Below, piece by piece: positions 1 to 5,970 of a DNA stretch of 5,991 nt. Position 1 is the stretch's first letter. Every line of letters begins with the position of its first letter. The position numbers were made by a program, and so were the translations under genes. Source of the DNA: Gemmatimonadota bacterium (GTDB taxonomy: Bacteria; Latescibacterota; UBA2968); NCBI GenBank assembly GCA_002714465.1, contig PAXL01000041.1, positions 1-5,991 of the forward strand. Reading direction: 5' to 3'. The notes beneath the pieces were generated by a model. That model searched no databases and was not told where the DNA came from. It saw only the letters and a program-made list of their open reading frames with translations.

Positions 1-326
1 TTCTTCCCTTCGGGTGAGAAGGTCGATACCGCGCCGCCGACCGTGGTCGCAAACAAGGCCGTCAGCAGCTTCCCTTCGGGTGAGAAGGTCGATACGTAGC
101 CGCCGCCCGCGTCCCAATCCAAGACCACCTGCAGGTTCCCTTCGGCGTCAACCACACTCAGCTTTGTACACGTCAGTTCGCCAGAATTTGCCCCTACACG
201 TGTGCCCACCAACAGCATGATGAACAGGACCAGTATGCCCACCGTTATCCTGTGATAGCGTAGGCGCTTCTCCTGATTGTGCAGACGCTTCTCCATCGTC
301 GTTAGACGGTCTTCGACATCTGCCAT
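1..326 (-). CDS. Partial coiled-coil, single-membrane-helix protein with 22-residue beta repeats
   Basis: This gene runs off the left edge, so only its first 108 codons are seen. The ATG is at 326-324, with a GAGGG ribosome site just upstream. Residues 4-24 are charged and heptad-like (VEDRLTTMEKRL, then HNQEKRLRYHR), suggesting a short cytoplasmic coiled coil. Residues about 26-45 form one hydrophobic helix (VGILVLFIMLLVG). After it comes a motif LSVVDAEGNLQVVL, then a repeated unit built on GG(A/Y)VSTFSPEGKLLTALF, seen twice with a 22-residue period. Such D-x-x-G-N/K repeats are known from surface or periplasmic proteins with stacked beta turns. I infer a membrane-anchored protein with an extracytoplasmic repeat stalk; the function is unknown. 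The high DNA identity of the repeat copies suggests recent duplication. It is divergent from the gene at 414. Confidence 0.75.
   Translation of the reverse strand, partial: MADVEDRLTTMEKRLHNQEKRLRYHRITVGILVLFIMLLVGTRVGANSGELTCTKLSVVDAEGNLQVVLDWDAGGGYVSTFSPEGKLLTALFATTVGGAVSTFSPEGK
3..95 (-). repeat. In-phase 66-bp tandem coding repeat (two copies seen)
   Basis: A 27-base stretch at 3-29 recurs without mismatch at 69-95, and the match resumes at GCCGCCG (33-39 and 99-105) at the same 66-bp offset. The unit is a multiple of three, so it encodes a 22-residue repeat containing VSTFSPEGK within the minus-strand gene. More copies may lie beyond the left edge. Confidence 0.85.
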
Positions 327-413
327 AATCCCTCACGTCTTTGGATTTTGACCTCTGTGGAGTACCTTGCCACTTGCTGACTCAAATTAGGTGCGTAAGT
401 TCTGACATTAACT

Positions 414-1061
414 ATGCTTATGTCAATGGTAACCCAGATGATCCGGAAATTTCTATTCGCAACAATATTCTTCGTTGTGATTGCGATAATCGGCGTTCAA
501 CGATTTGACTACTTGGCGACTAAGCCAATGGACCCGGATGCATTTTCTTGGTTCAACAAGATTGAAATCTATACTGGCTACTTGGCGATGACAGTTACCG
601 GATACATTCTCTACCCCGAAATCGCTATCGAAATGTTCCGTATGCTTCTGCCCTCATCTGAAGGCAAGGAGCTTGTCTTTGAAAGTGACTTCTTTTGGGA
701 GTCAAAGGTTGTCAAGAACGCCGTCGCCAATTATTCGGGTCCTGTGCGTTTGGTTTGGCACTTTTCTCACTATAACCTTGGAGAATCTGAAGCACGTGTC
801 GCTTTAACCCTCAATACAGGGACTCTGCACATAGACGGAGATAAAGTCTTTGTAAAGGTGCCTTGTACCTGGCCTCAATACAGCGATCATAGAAATCATT
901 CCCACAAGACTCCCCTAGTCAGGTATCCTGAAATCGGCGTCCAGGAGGGCTTGTTCTGGGTATTAGAGCAAGAACGTTGGATATATCCTTACACTGCGGT
1001 TTGGGTATCGCAGCTTCCTTTTCGGAAAGGGCATAAGCCGCGGATACGCAAAGCGGGTTGA
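414..1061 (+). CDS. Unrecognised membrane protein with two N-terminal helices and a soluble C-terminal domain
   Basis: I do not recognise this 215-residue protein. A basic N-terminus (MIRK) precedes a hydrophobic segment at about residues 13-28 (LFATIFFVVIAIIGV). A second hydrophobic stretch lies at about 53-70 (YTGYLAMTVTGYILYP). The rest (75-215) looks soluble and mixed alpha/beta, rich in aromatic and histidine residues (VWHFSHYN, HRNHSHK, LEQERWIYPYTAVW), with a basic tail. I infer an inner-membrane protein with both termini in the cytoplasm. The ATG at 414 is the first normal start after an in-frame stop at 396, but no clear Shine-Dalgarno precedes it; in-frame ATGs at 420, 426 and 438 are alternatives. 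GC is lower here: I counted 40% in 541-600 and 47% in 601-660, against 62% in 3541-3600. This hints at separate origin. It stands alone, with 185 bp to the next gene. Confidence 0.7.
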   Translation: MLMSMVTQMIRKFLFATIFFVVIAIIGVQRFDYLATKPMDPDAFSWFNKIEIYTGYLAMTVTGYILYPEIAIEMFRMLLPSSEGKELVFESDFFWESKVVKNAVANYSGPVRLVWHFSHYNLGESEARVALTLNTGTLHIDGDKVFVKVPCTWPQYSDHRNHSHKTPLVRYPEIGVQEGLFWVLEQERWIYPYTAVWVSQLPFRKGHKPRIRKAG

Positions 1062-1246
1062 ACACAGCCAGAGGAATAGCTAGACCAACCAGCCTATGAA
1101 CAGAGCCTACTTCGATTGCGCACTCGAGAGTTTGCAAGACATACCTAATGAGCAGATTCTCGGTTCTCTTGCGAGTAACCACGGACATACGCTCCGAGTG
1201 TTACACATGACGGTCGTCTCGTACACTCAAGGAAAGTAATCTGTCG

Positions 1247-2704
1247 ATGCAGAACACTGGGACAAGCGAAGGCCAATTGCTGGCTGGTGCCGCAAAGATC
1301 GTCATCACCGATGAGCAGGGCGAACCAGCGAACGATCCGCTCTACGTCAAAGCCCTCGTCCTGAAGGCGTGCGAAACAACGGCCGTGATCATAACAGTGG
1401 ATGCCGTAGCGATCGAAGAGATTGGATCGATCAAACGGGGATATCTCGATGGCGTTCGGGCGCAGTTGGGTGAGGCCCTTGGTATCAAGCCGGCACACGT
1501 CGTGATCAACGCAAGTCACTGTCACGGTCGCGTCTGTGCCGATGTGGAAGCACGTACAGTGCAAGCCGTGAATGAGGCGTACAAAGAAATGGTTCCGGTC
1601 CGAGCAGGCACCGGAACAGGCCATGAAGACAGGGTCTCCGAAAACCGTCGTCTCAAGTTAAAGAACGGGAAAGAAGCGGACGTCCGGCACGCCTACGCCT
1701 TGCCACCGGATAATGAGGTTGCGTCACTCGGCCCGATAGATCCGGAAATCGGCGTACTCAGGCTGGACCGTGAAAATGGGGAAACGCTGGCCGTAGTCTA
1801 TAATTTCGCCATCCATCCCATCGTGGGTGTTCCGAGCGGTCTGAACACTGCCGACATCACTGGGTTGGCCTCTCAGGTCATCGAAGACCAGCTGAACGAT
1901 GGTACTGTCGCGCTGTTCATTCAGGGGTGTACGGGAGACGTCAATCCGATCGGGTATAAGGACGTGCATCATCCCCGAGGCGCTGAAATCCTCGGGAACC
2001 TGCTGGGTCTCAGCACACTCAAAGCGCTTAAGCAAATCTCTTCCAATGAAGTAAGTCCACTACGGATTGTGCACGAAACACTCACACTCCCAAGGCAGGA
2101 CCTTTCCGATCGAATCGCATCTCTGGAAGCCGAACAAACAAGCCAGCTGGCCACTCTGAAGGGAACAAGCCTGAACCTGAACACGTTCCTCCCGCTCATC
2201 GTAAAGTATCGATTGTCCCCGGAGTTTCCGTCCTACGCGTCCCACCGATATTTGCACGAAGATCAGGTCGGTCGGGATGACTTGAAAGTGCTGGACGCAG
2301 ACAACCGGAGAAACATGGATGCATATATCGAAAACGTCCATACGATGGAACGATTAACCATCATCCAGACCAACCTGAATTTGCTGAGGCGACATCAAGA
2401 GAAATATGAAGCGGAAGGAACCAGAACCATCGAAACCGAGATCGTCGGCATTCGGATCGGGTCGTTTGTGCTTGTGACATTTCCTGGAGAACTGTCTGTG
2501 GAGATCGGGCTCGGTATCAAAGAACGATCGCCTCACAGCAGAACTTTCGTGGCGGGAGTGACCAATGGCTACATCTACTACACACCTACGGAAGCACAGC
2601 TCAAGAACCGAGGCAACGCACAGGAAGACAGCGACTGCCTCGTATCCTCGGAGTGGCAGTCGCTGTTCGAAGCGAGAGTTAGCAAAGTCCTTGAGCGACT
2701 TTGA
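1247..2704 (+). CDS. Neutral/alkaline ceramidase-like metallohydrolase (catalytic Ser replaced by Asn)
   Basis: The 485-residue protein matches the N-terminal domain of the neutral ceramidase superfamily, whose true members cleave the amide bond of ceramide using zinc and a serine in a GDVSPN motif. Landmarks run in family order: LLAGAAKIVIT (11-21), AVIITVDAVAI (46-56), VVINASHCHG (85-94, His91 and His93), YNFAIHPIVG (185-194, His190), QGCTGDVNP (226-234), FPGELSVE (412-419, Glu415) and TNGYIYYTPTEAQ (439-451, tyrosine ligand). These match the zinc ligands His, His, Glu and Tyr of the Pseudomonas enzyme. The serine position is Asn233, as I recall for many ceramidase-like proteins from environmental bacteria, so ceramide hydrolysis is doubtful. 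There is no signal peptide, so it is probably cytoplasmic. ATG 1247 is the first normal start after a stop at 1208; AAGGA at 1229-1233 is a rather distant ribosome site. The 3' end runs into a 10-bp repeat. The substrate is unknown. Confidence 0.85.
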   Translation: MQNTGTSEGQLLAGAAKIVITDEQGEPANDPLYVKALVLKACETTAVIITVDAVAIEEIGSIKRGYLDGVRAQLGEALGIKPAHVVINASHCHGRVCADVEARTVQAVNEAYKEMVPVRAGTGTGHEDRVSENRRLKLKNGKEADVRHAYALPPDNEVASLGPIDPEIGVLRLDRENGETLAVVYNFAIHPIVGVPSGLNTADITGLASQVIEDQLNDGTVALFIQGCTGDVNPIGYKDVHHPRGAEILGNLLGLSTLKALKQISSNEVSPLRIVHETLTLPRQDLSDRIASLEAEQTSQLATLKGTSLNLNTFLPLIVKYRLSPEFPSYASHRYLHEDQVGRDDLKVLDADNRRNMDAYIENVHTMERLTIIQTNLNLLRRHQEKYEAEGTRTIETEIVGIRIGSFVLVTFPGELSVEIGLGIKERSPHSRTFVAGVTNGYIYYTPTEAQLKNRGNAQEDSDCLVSSEWQSLFEARVSKVLERL

Positions 2705-2748
2705 GCGACTTTGAGCGACTTTGAGAGACTTTGAGAGACTTTGAGAGA
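2691..2748 (+). repeat. 10-bp tandem repeat spanning the ceramidase-like stop codon
   Basis: Three exact copies of TTGAGCGACT (2691-2720) are followed by two copies of TTGAGAGACT (2721-2740) and a partial TTGAGAGA (2741-2748). The stop TGA (2702-2704) is formed where the first two copies join, so the last codons of the upstream gene come from the first copy. The period is not a multiple of three. Copy-number change beyond the second unit would leave the protein end unchanged. The two unit variants are grouped, which suggests stepwise slippage expansion. Confidence 0.95.
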
Positions 2749-2792
2749 AGCAAGGGAAGTAAGATGAGACGTGAAATGTCGCGAGAAACTAA

Positions 2793-2803
2793 TCAAAGTC
2801 GCT
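2793..2803 (-). repeat. Inverted copy of the 10-bp repeat unit
   Basis: TCAAAGTCGCT is the exact reverse complement of AGCGACTTTGA, present in the tandem array at 2694-2704, 2704-2714 and 2714-2724. The 11-bp match could pair with any of these, forming a long-loop stem (loop of about 68-88 bases) behind the ceramidase-like gene. No T-run follows, so it is not a standard intrinsic terminator. It may be chance or a relic of the same repeat. Confidence 0.5.
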
Positions 2804-2892
2804 CCCGACGTCTTCAGAGACTACCCTCTATGGATAAAGGATAGCGAAGGCCATAAGAAGCCGAGTTAACGGCCAATCGCCCTCCGACCGAC

Positions 2893-3006
2893 TTGCCGGT
2901 CAAACACGAGCAAGCTTTGTTTAAGCAGCCCGGCGGAATCTACTCGGCTTGGCACCAAGACCAGTACTACTGGCCTGTCAACACGGATCGGGCCGTGGGA
3001 TTATAG
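2893..3006 (+). pseudogene. Remnant of a phytanoyl-CoA dioxygenase (PhyH) family gene
   Basis: One frame reads VKHEQALFKQPGG followed by IYSAWHQDQYYWPVNTD and ends AVGL-stop (TAG 3004-3006). This matches the core of bacterial PhyH proteins, Fe(II)/2-oxoglutarate oxygenases in which a segment like HDQALFKxPGG precedes WHQDxxYWP. The His (2953-2955) and Asp (2959-2961) are the iron-binding HxD pair. Only about 37 residues are recognisable, against roughly 250-300 in the family, and the distal iron-binding His and 2-oxoglutarate arginine are absent. Upstream the frame meets stops at 2842 and 2854; downstream the TAG falls where a Trp (TGG) is common, and similarity then ceases. Other frames upstream show possible family-like pieces (RIAKAIRS at about 2838-2861), suggesting frameshifts, but that is uncertain. 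It lies just upstream of the Gfo/Idh/MocA gene. The motif identification is good; the full extent is unknown. Confidence 0.7.
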
Positions 3007-3015
3007 ACTCGTGGT

Positions 3016-3022
3016 GGGAGGA
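3016..3022 (+). promoter_or_regulatory. Shine-Dalgarno site fixing the start of the Gfo/Idh/MocA gene
   Basis: GGGAGGA lies 6 bases before ATG 3029. An in-frame GTG at 3011 would give six extra residues (MVGGQP), but it overlaps this site and has no ribosome site of its own. The protein from 3029 begins MDPIGVGIIGAG, the normal distance from the start to the Rossmann glycine loop in this family. Confidence 0.8.
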
Positions 3023-3028
3023 CAACCA

Positions 3029-4033
3029 ATGGATCCGATCGGGGTGGGTATCATCGGTGCAGGCGTGGGCAGCCGCCACGGTCGCGGGCTGCGCGAGGAC
3101 CCCCGTGTCGCAAGACTCGTTTTGTGTGACACGGACGAGGAGAAACTGGTGCAGGGCGCCGCAGACGGAGGCATCGAGGAGACGACGACGGATTGGGAGT
3201 CGCTGGTTGCACGGGACGACCTGCACGTGATCAGCGTGGCGTCACCCGATCATCTGCACCCGGAAATGAGTATCGCGGCGCTTCGGGCGGGGAAACACGT
3301 ATTGTGCGAGAAACCGATGGCGCCCACGCTCCCGGAGGCGCGAGAGATGATGTCCGCCGTGGAGGAGACTGGCTTGAAGCTGGCGGTGAACAACGTGCTT
3401 CGCTTCTACCCACGATTCGTCCGCGCAAAGGAGTTGGTGTCTGACGGCACGCTGGGTGAGATCTACGCGGCGGAAGGCGACTATCTGCACAATACGCTCG
3501 ATCTGATTCGAGGTGGATGGCGTGGCACGCATCGCGACAGCGTGATGACGGGCGGGGGCGTGCACCTATTGGATCTGCTGCTCTGGCTAATCGGAGACGT
3601 CGAGGAGGCATTCTGCTACTCGACGTGGGGCGGTCTCGCGCAACAGGAGGCGAAGTCGCCCGATTGCATGGTGTCGGTCCTCCGATTCAAGAATGGGTGC
3701 GTGGCCAAAGCGATGACGAATATGGCCGTCCAGCGCCCGGCGCTGCACAATCTAATTCTGTACGGCACGAAGGGCGTGTTCATCAATGACAAACCCGATG
3801 GTCTGCTATACCGCGGCCACAAAAGCGCTGGGGAGCCTGTTAAAGAAGCGTATGCGGCGAAGACGGGTGTAATGGGCAAGAAGGCGGTCGGCATCGTTCA
3901 CTTGCTCGACTGCATTGAGCGCGACGAAGAACCGCTGGTGAACGTGAAGCAAGGGGCGCGGGTGATCGCGGTGTGTGACGCGATCAATGAGAGCGCGCGG
4001 TCCGGGAAGCCAGTTGTAGTCGAATCAATCTAG
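3029..4033 (+). CDS. Gfo/Idh/MocA family NAD(P)-dependent oxidoreductase
   Basis: This 334-residue protein is a full-length member of a large family of cytoplasmic dehydrogenases acting on sugars, inositols and related polyols. The N-terminal Rossmann fold has the dinucleotide loop GIIGAGVGSRHG (7-18) and an acidic residue at the end of strand 2 (LVLCDTDEEK, Asp34), which usually favours NAD(H). VASPDHLHPEMSIAALRAGK and then VLCEKPMAPT follow; EKP at 94-96 contains the conserved lysine. The C-terminal alpha/beta domain starts around NVLRFYPRF (122-130). MTGGGVHLLDLLLWLIG (173-189) holds the likely catalytic His179 and Asp182. The end (QGARVIAVCDAINESARSGK) is typical. The substrate cannot be told from sequence. 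It stands alone, with a PhyH relic before it and a 320-bp spacer after it. GC is high (62% in 3541-3600), unlike the 414-1061 gene. Confidence 0.93.
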   Translation: MDPIGVGIIGAGVGSRHGRGLREDPRVARLVLCDTDEEKLVQGAADGGIEETTTDWESLVARDDLHVISVASPDHLHPEMSIAALRAGKHVLCEKPMAPTLPEAREMMSAVEETGLKLAVNNVLRFYPRFVRAKELVSDGTLGEIYAAEGDYLHNTLDLIRGGWRGTHRDSVMTGGGVHLLDLLLWLIGDVEEAFCYSTWGGLAQQEAKSPDCMVSVLRFKNGCVAKAMTNMAVQRPALHNLILYGTKGVFINDKPDGLLYRGHKSAGEPVKEAYAAKTGVMGKKAVGIVHLLDCIERDEEPLVNVKQGARVIAVCDAINESARSGKPVVVESI

Positions 4034-4035
4034 AA

Positions 4036-4054
4036 GTGGTGAGCGTCTCACTGC
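4036..4054 (+). other. Small stem-loop directly after the dehydrogenase stop
   Basis: GTGAG (4039-4043) and CTCAC (4047-4051) pair perfectly around a CGT loop. Two wobble pairs and one G-C pair can extend the stem to 4036/4054. It starts 3 bases after the TAG stop. There is no T-run, so it may protect the mRNA 3' end or be chance rather than being an intrinsic terminator. Confidence 0.35.
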
Positions 4055-4342
4055 CAACCGTGAGTATTCTACGCAGAAGGGGTAGTGTGGGAAATTCTGC
4101 GAAGCCTCCACGCCAGCAAAAGGGACGTTCGTCAGACTACGACTTTCATGGGAAATGGTTGTGCTTCAGTATCGACTCCCCTCGGGGTCACCAACGTGAA
4201 GACGACAGGGCGAGAGGCGTTTCTACTGGCTTCCCGCCCGTCGCATCGGGAGTTGCGATTCTGGAGGCACTCTCAAGATGATCCGCACGGCAAGTAGGAT
4301 TGATCTTGAACGGTGGCGTATTCTGATTTCAGACATGACCTC

Positions 4343-4348
4343 AGGGAG
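4343..4348 (+). promoter_or_regulatory. Shine-Dalgarno site supporting the GTG start at 4354
   Basis: AGGGAG sits 5 bases before GTG 4354. The nearby ATG at 4335 is in another frame and ends after ten codons. The GTG start gives MDGIELRRATTSDADAI, the normal first strand and helix of a GNAT domain. Confidence 0.75.
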
Positions 4349-4353
4349 CGGAC

Positions 4354-5580
4354 GTGGACGGGATTGAACTCAGACGAGCAACCACCTCGGACGCAGATGC
4401 GATCCTGCGGATTATGTCCGGGGCCTTTGATCGACCGACAGGATCGAAGAAGTACGATCGGGACAAGGAACGGCTGGCCACGGAGATCGACACGCACTGG
4501 GTGCTGTCACGGCACGGCGAAGTCGTCGGGGCACTCCACACACAACTGGACGAGATACAGGTCGGGCAGACCATCCTTACGAAGGTGGATGTTGGAGAGG
4601 TCTGCATCTCTCCCTCCAGCCAGGGCGAAGGGCTCGGCACGGCTTTGATGCGGATGTTGGTGGACCAGCTGAGGGCGGATGGTTATTCGCTTTCACGGCT
4701 GGGCGGATTCCGGCGATTCTACGAACGCTTCGGATGGGCGCCCTTTCCGAGAGGATTCGTGGAGTTCGTTCTGGGGGGCCTGACGTCACGTGGCGGGTAC
4801 ACAGATCCTGTGGCGTTTCTGGATCGGCCTGAGGAAGATGCGCGGGTCAGGCATTATGATGGCAGCCGAGATGCTGAGCCCTGCGAGGAACTCTACAGGG
4901 CGTTCAATATCGGTAGGACCGGGGCCCGGCCAACCCGATCGTTCGGGGTGGGCACCGGGAATCCGTGGCAGGTGGTCTACGAAGAGGAGGGTGAAGTCAG
5001 GGCATATGTGTTCGCCTCTCGGAACGACCCACCTCACACCCACCTCTCGACGGTGGTATCAATCTCCGACGCAGCGTGCGACCCGGAAGAGATCGGCCCG
5101 CTGGGTGAGAGCCTACGGTATGTCCTCCGACAGGCGGCCGTCGCGGGGACCGAGACGGTCAGAGCTCGTCTGCCCCTGGACCCTGGATTATATGACCTCT
5201 ATCGAGACTCGAGTTGTGGGTTTATCCCCTCCCATTGGCAATCCTCCGAAGGGGGGAACATGCTGCAGATTTTGAGCCTGAGGAAGCTGCTCGAGGATTT
5301 GGCGCCCGAGCTGACAGGTCGGGCACGCACAGCCGGATTGCCCAAAGGAGCCGTTGCACTTCATGTTCGGGAAGAAACGGTTGGGCTCACTTGGAACGGC
5401 GAGTCAGTGACGATCGGCGAGGCCAGCAACTACCCTGTCGAGTTGGGTCAGGACGTTCTGATGAAGCTGGTGCTTGGGCTGTTGCCTGCGGAACAGGTAG
5501 TCAGGGGGAGCACGGAAGTGGTAGGCACGCTGAACGCACTGTTTCCGGTCCAGCCAACGGCGACAGGCGTATGGGGCTGA
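4354..5580 (+). CDS. Eis-like GNAT acetyltransferase with C-terminal SCP2-like domain
   Basis: The 408-residue protein has the three-part plan of the Eis family: an active GNAT domain, a degenerate second GNAT domain and a sterol-carrier-like (SCP2) domain. It transfers acetyl from acetyl-CoA to an amine; the acceptor is unknown. GNAT 1 spans about 4-140: IELRRATTSDADAI is strand 1/helix 1, and VGEVCISPSSQ (80-90) then GEGLGTALMRMLV form motif A, with the Q-x-x-G-x-G pyrophosphate loop at 90-95. FRRFYERFGW (119-128) includes Tyr123, which aligns with the general-acid tyrosine of Eis (IYGRFGY). Residues about 165-300 look like the second GNAT fold without an acetyl-CoA loop. Residues about 306-400 (LSLRKLLEDLAPEL to TLNALFP) fit the SCP2-like domain. 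Family length is about 390-420. The C-terminal carboxylate is catalytic in Eis. Here the end is GVWG rather than the aromatic end I expect, and the +1 frame continues as MGLSRDHHN, so a small frameshift is possible. The start is GTG. Confidence 0.88.
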   Translation: MDGIELRRATTSDADAILRIMSGAFDRPTGSKKYDRDKERLATEIDTHWVLSRHGEVVGALHTQLDEIQVGQTILTKVDVGEVCISPSSQGEGLGTALMRMLVDQLRADGYSLSRLGGFRRFYERFGWAPFPRGFVEFVLGGLTSRGGYTDPVAFLDRPEEDARVRHYDGSRDAEPCEELYRAFNIGRTGARPTRSFGVGTGNPWQVVYEEEGEVRAYVFASRNDPPHTHLSTVVSISDAACDPEEIGPLGESLRYVLRQAAVAGTETVRARLPLDPGLYDLYRDSSCGFIPSHWQSSEGGNMLQILSLRKLLEDLAPELTGRARTAGLPKGAVALHVREETVGLTWNGESVTIGEASNYPVELGQDVLMKLVLGLLPAEQVVRGSTEVVGTLNALFPVQPTATGVWG

Positions 5581-5597
5581 GCCGGGACCACCACAAT

Positions 5598-5681
5598 GAG
5601 GCCACTTGGATAACCCGTGTCAGCATGAGCGAGTTCATACGCCAGGCGATCAAGGAAAGCTTGGAGAGTCAGAGGATTAGC
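5598..5681 (+). pseudogene. Ribbon-helix-helix (CopG/antitoxin-type) fragment
   Basis: The frame reads EATWITRVSMSEFIRQAIKE, then SLESQRISLF. The part VSMSEFIRQAIKESLE matches the second helix of ribbon-helix-helix DNA-binding proteins, whose consensus is G(V/I)SxSExIRxAI. The first strand and helix that should precede it are missing: upstream the same frame runs into the acetyltransferase gene. Read from ATG 5625 the frame gives 65 residues to a stop at 5822, but past about 5690 it looks non-coding and overlaps opposite-strand frames. No ribosome site precedes 5625. I infer a relic of an antitoxin or CopG-type regulator gene; a chance match is possible because the motif is short. Confidence 0.4.
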
Positions 5682-5970
5682 CTTTTCGGGCAGCTTCTAG
5701 GAGAAACAAGGCGGTCAGGCAGTCTGGTGAGATGCTATTCACCAAGCCGTCGTCTTTTTTTCCTAGTAGCATCGGAAGGTGCTGCTGGGGATCGTAGTAT
5801 TTCAGTTCCCCGTGGCCTCTAGGTGGCATCTTGGTCTCGTGGATCAAGTGGGCCAGGATGTTGCGCTTGAGCTCAACGTCGTGGTCAGGGTTTTTTAGGC
5901 TTAGTGGCTGAGATTGGTGCCCTCCCGCTTCACCACCACTACGTTGATACCGTGGGAGTTGGCCGAGCAA
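5677..5970 (-). CDS. Unrecognised open frame, possibly a decayed gene
   Basis: A 97-residue minus-strand frame from TTG 5970 to a stop at 5679-5677. Its middle reads like real protein, with mostly G or C in third codon positions: DHDVELKRNILAHLIHE, then TKMPPRGHGELKYYDPQQH and LPMLLGKKDD. The first 30 codons lack that bias and are probably not coding in this frame. I know no family with this sequence. An internal ATG at 5829 is an alternative start. It could be a small gene, a gene fragment or chance. It overlaps the next entry in another frame, so at most one is coding across 5901-5970. Confidence 0.3.
   Translation of the reverse strand: MLGQLPRYQRSGGEAGGHQSQPLSLKNPDHDVELKRNILAHLIHETKMPPRGHGELKYYDPQQHLPMLLGKKDDGLVNSISPDCLTALFLLEAARKG
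5725..5761 (+). terminator. Weak terminator candidate: hairpin then T7
   Basis: TGGTGA (5725-5730) pairs with TCACCA (5739-5744) across an 8-base loop, and seven T follow at 5755-5761. The 10-base gap between stem and T-run is too long for a standard intrinsic terminator, so this is only a weak candidate for the end of the acetyltransferase transcript. Confidence 0.25.

Larger units (their letters stand above)
4034..4353 (+). other. Spacer with no recognisable gene
   Basis: Two overlapping open frames exist here (GTG 4036 to 4281 and GTG 4085 to 4297). Neither has a convincing ribosome site or any motif I know, and their composition is uneven, so I do not call them genes. The stretch holds a small stem-loop just after the dehydrogenase stop and the ribosome site of the next gene at its end. 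I see no convincing promoter. It may be decayed coding sequence, but I cannot name an ancestor. Confidence 0.5.

Noticed and set aside
919..1188. 89-codon minus-strand frame overlapping the end of the 414-1061 gene
   Set aside because: It is largely antisense to a better supported gene and shows no recognisable motif.
2691..2748. CRISPR-like or origin iteron array
   Set aside because: Units are 10 bp with no spacers, no leader and no cas or replication gene nearby. It is a simple tandem repeat.
2578..2796. Minus-strand frame with serine/leucine-rich repeats (SLKVSQSLSKSLK)
   Set aside because: The apparent protein repeat is only the reverse translation of the 10-bp DNA array.
2764..2844. 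26-codon frame MRREMSRETNQSR... behind an AGGGAAG ribosome-like site
   Set aside because: Very short, arginine-rich, no known motif, and it lies in the decaying spacer in the same frame as the PhyH relic. The purine-rich site is explained by the tail of the tandem repeat.
4165..4190. GC-rich palindrome around CCCCTCGGGG
   Set aside because: The stem needs a bulge and a very small loop and has no T-run. It is weak and within what is expected by chance.
4036..4297. Two overlapping GTG-started frames of 81 and 70 codons after the dehydrogenase gene
   Set aside because: No convincing ribosome site, no recognisable motif, and uneven composition. They are most likely chance frames in a spacer.
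4300..4334. Promoter for the acetyltransferase gene (TTGATC and TTGAAC as -35 boxes)
   Set aside because: No acceptable -10 box occurs at 16-18 bp from either candidate; TATTCT at 4319 is too close.
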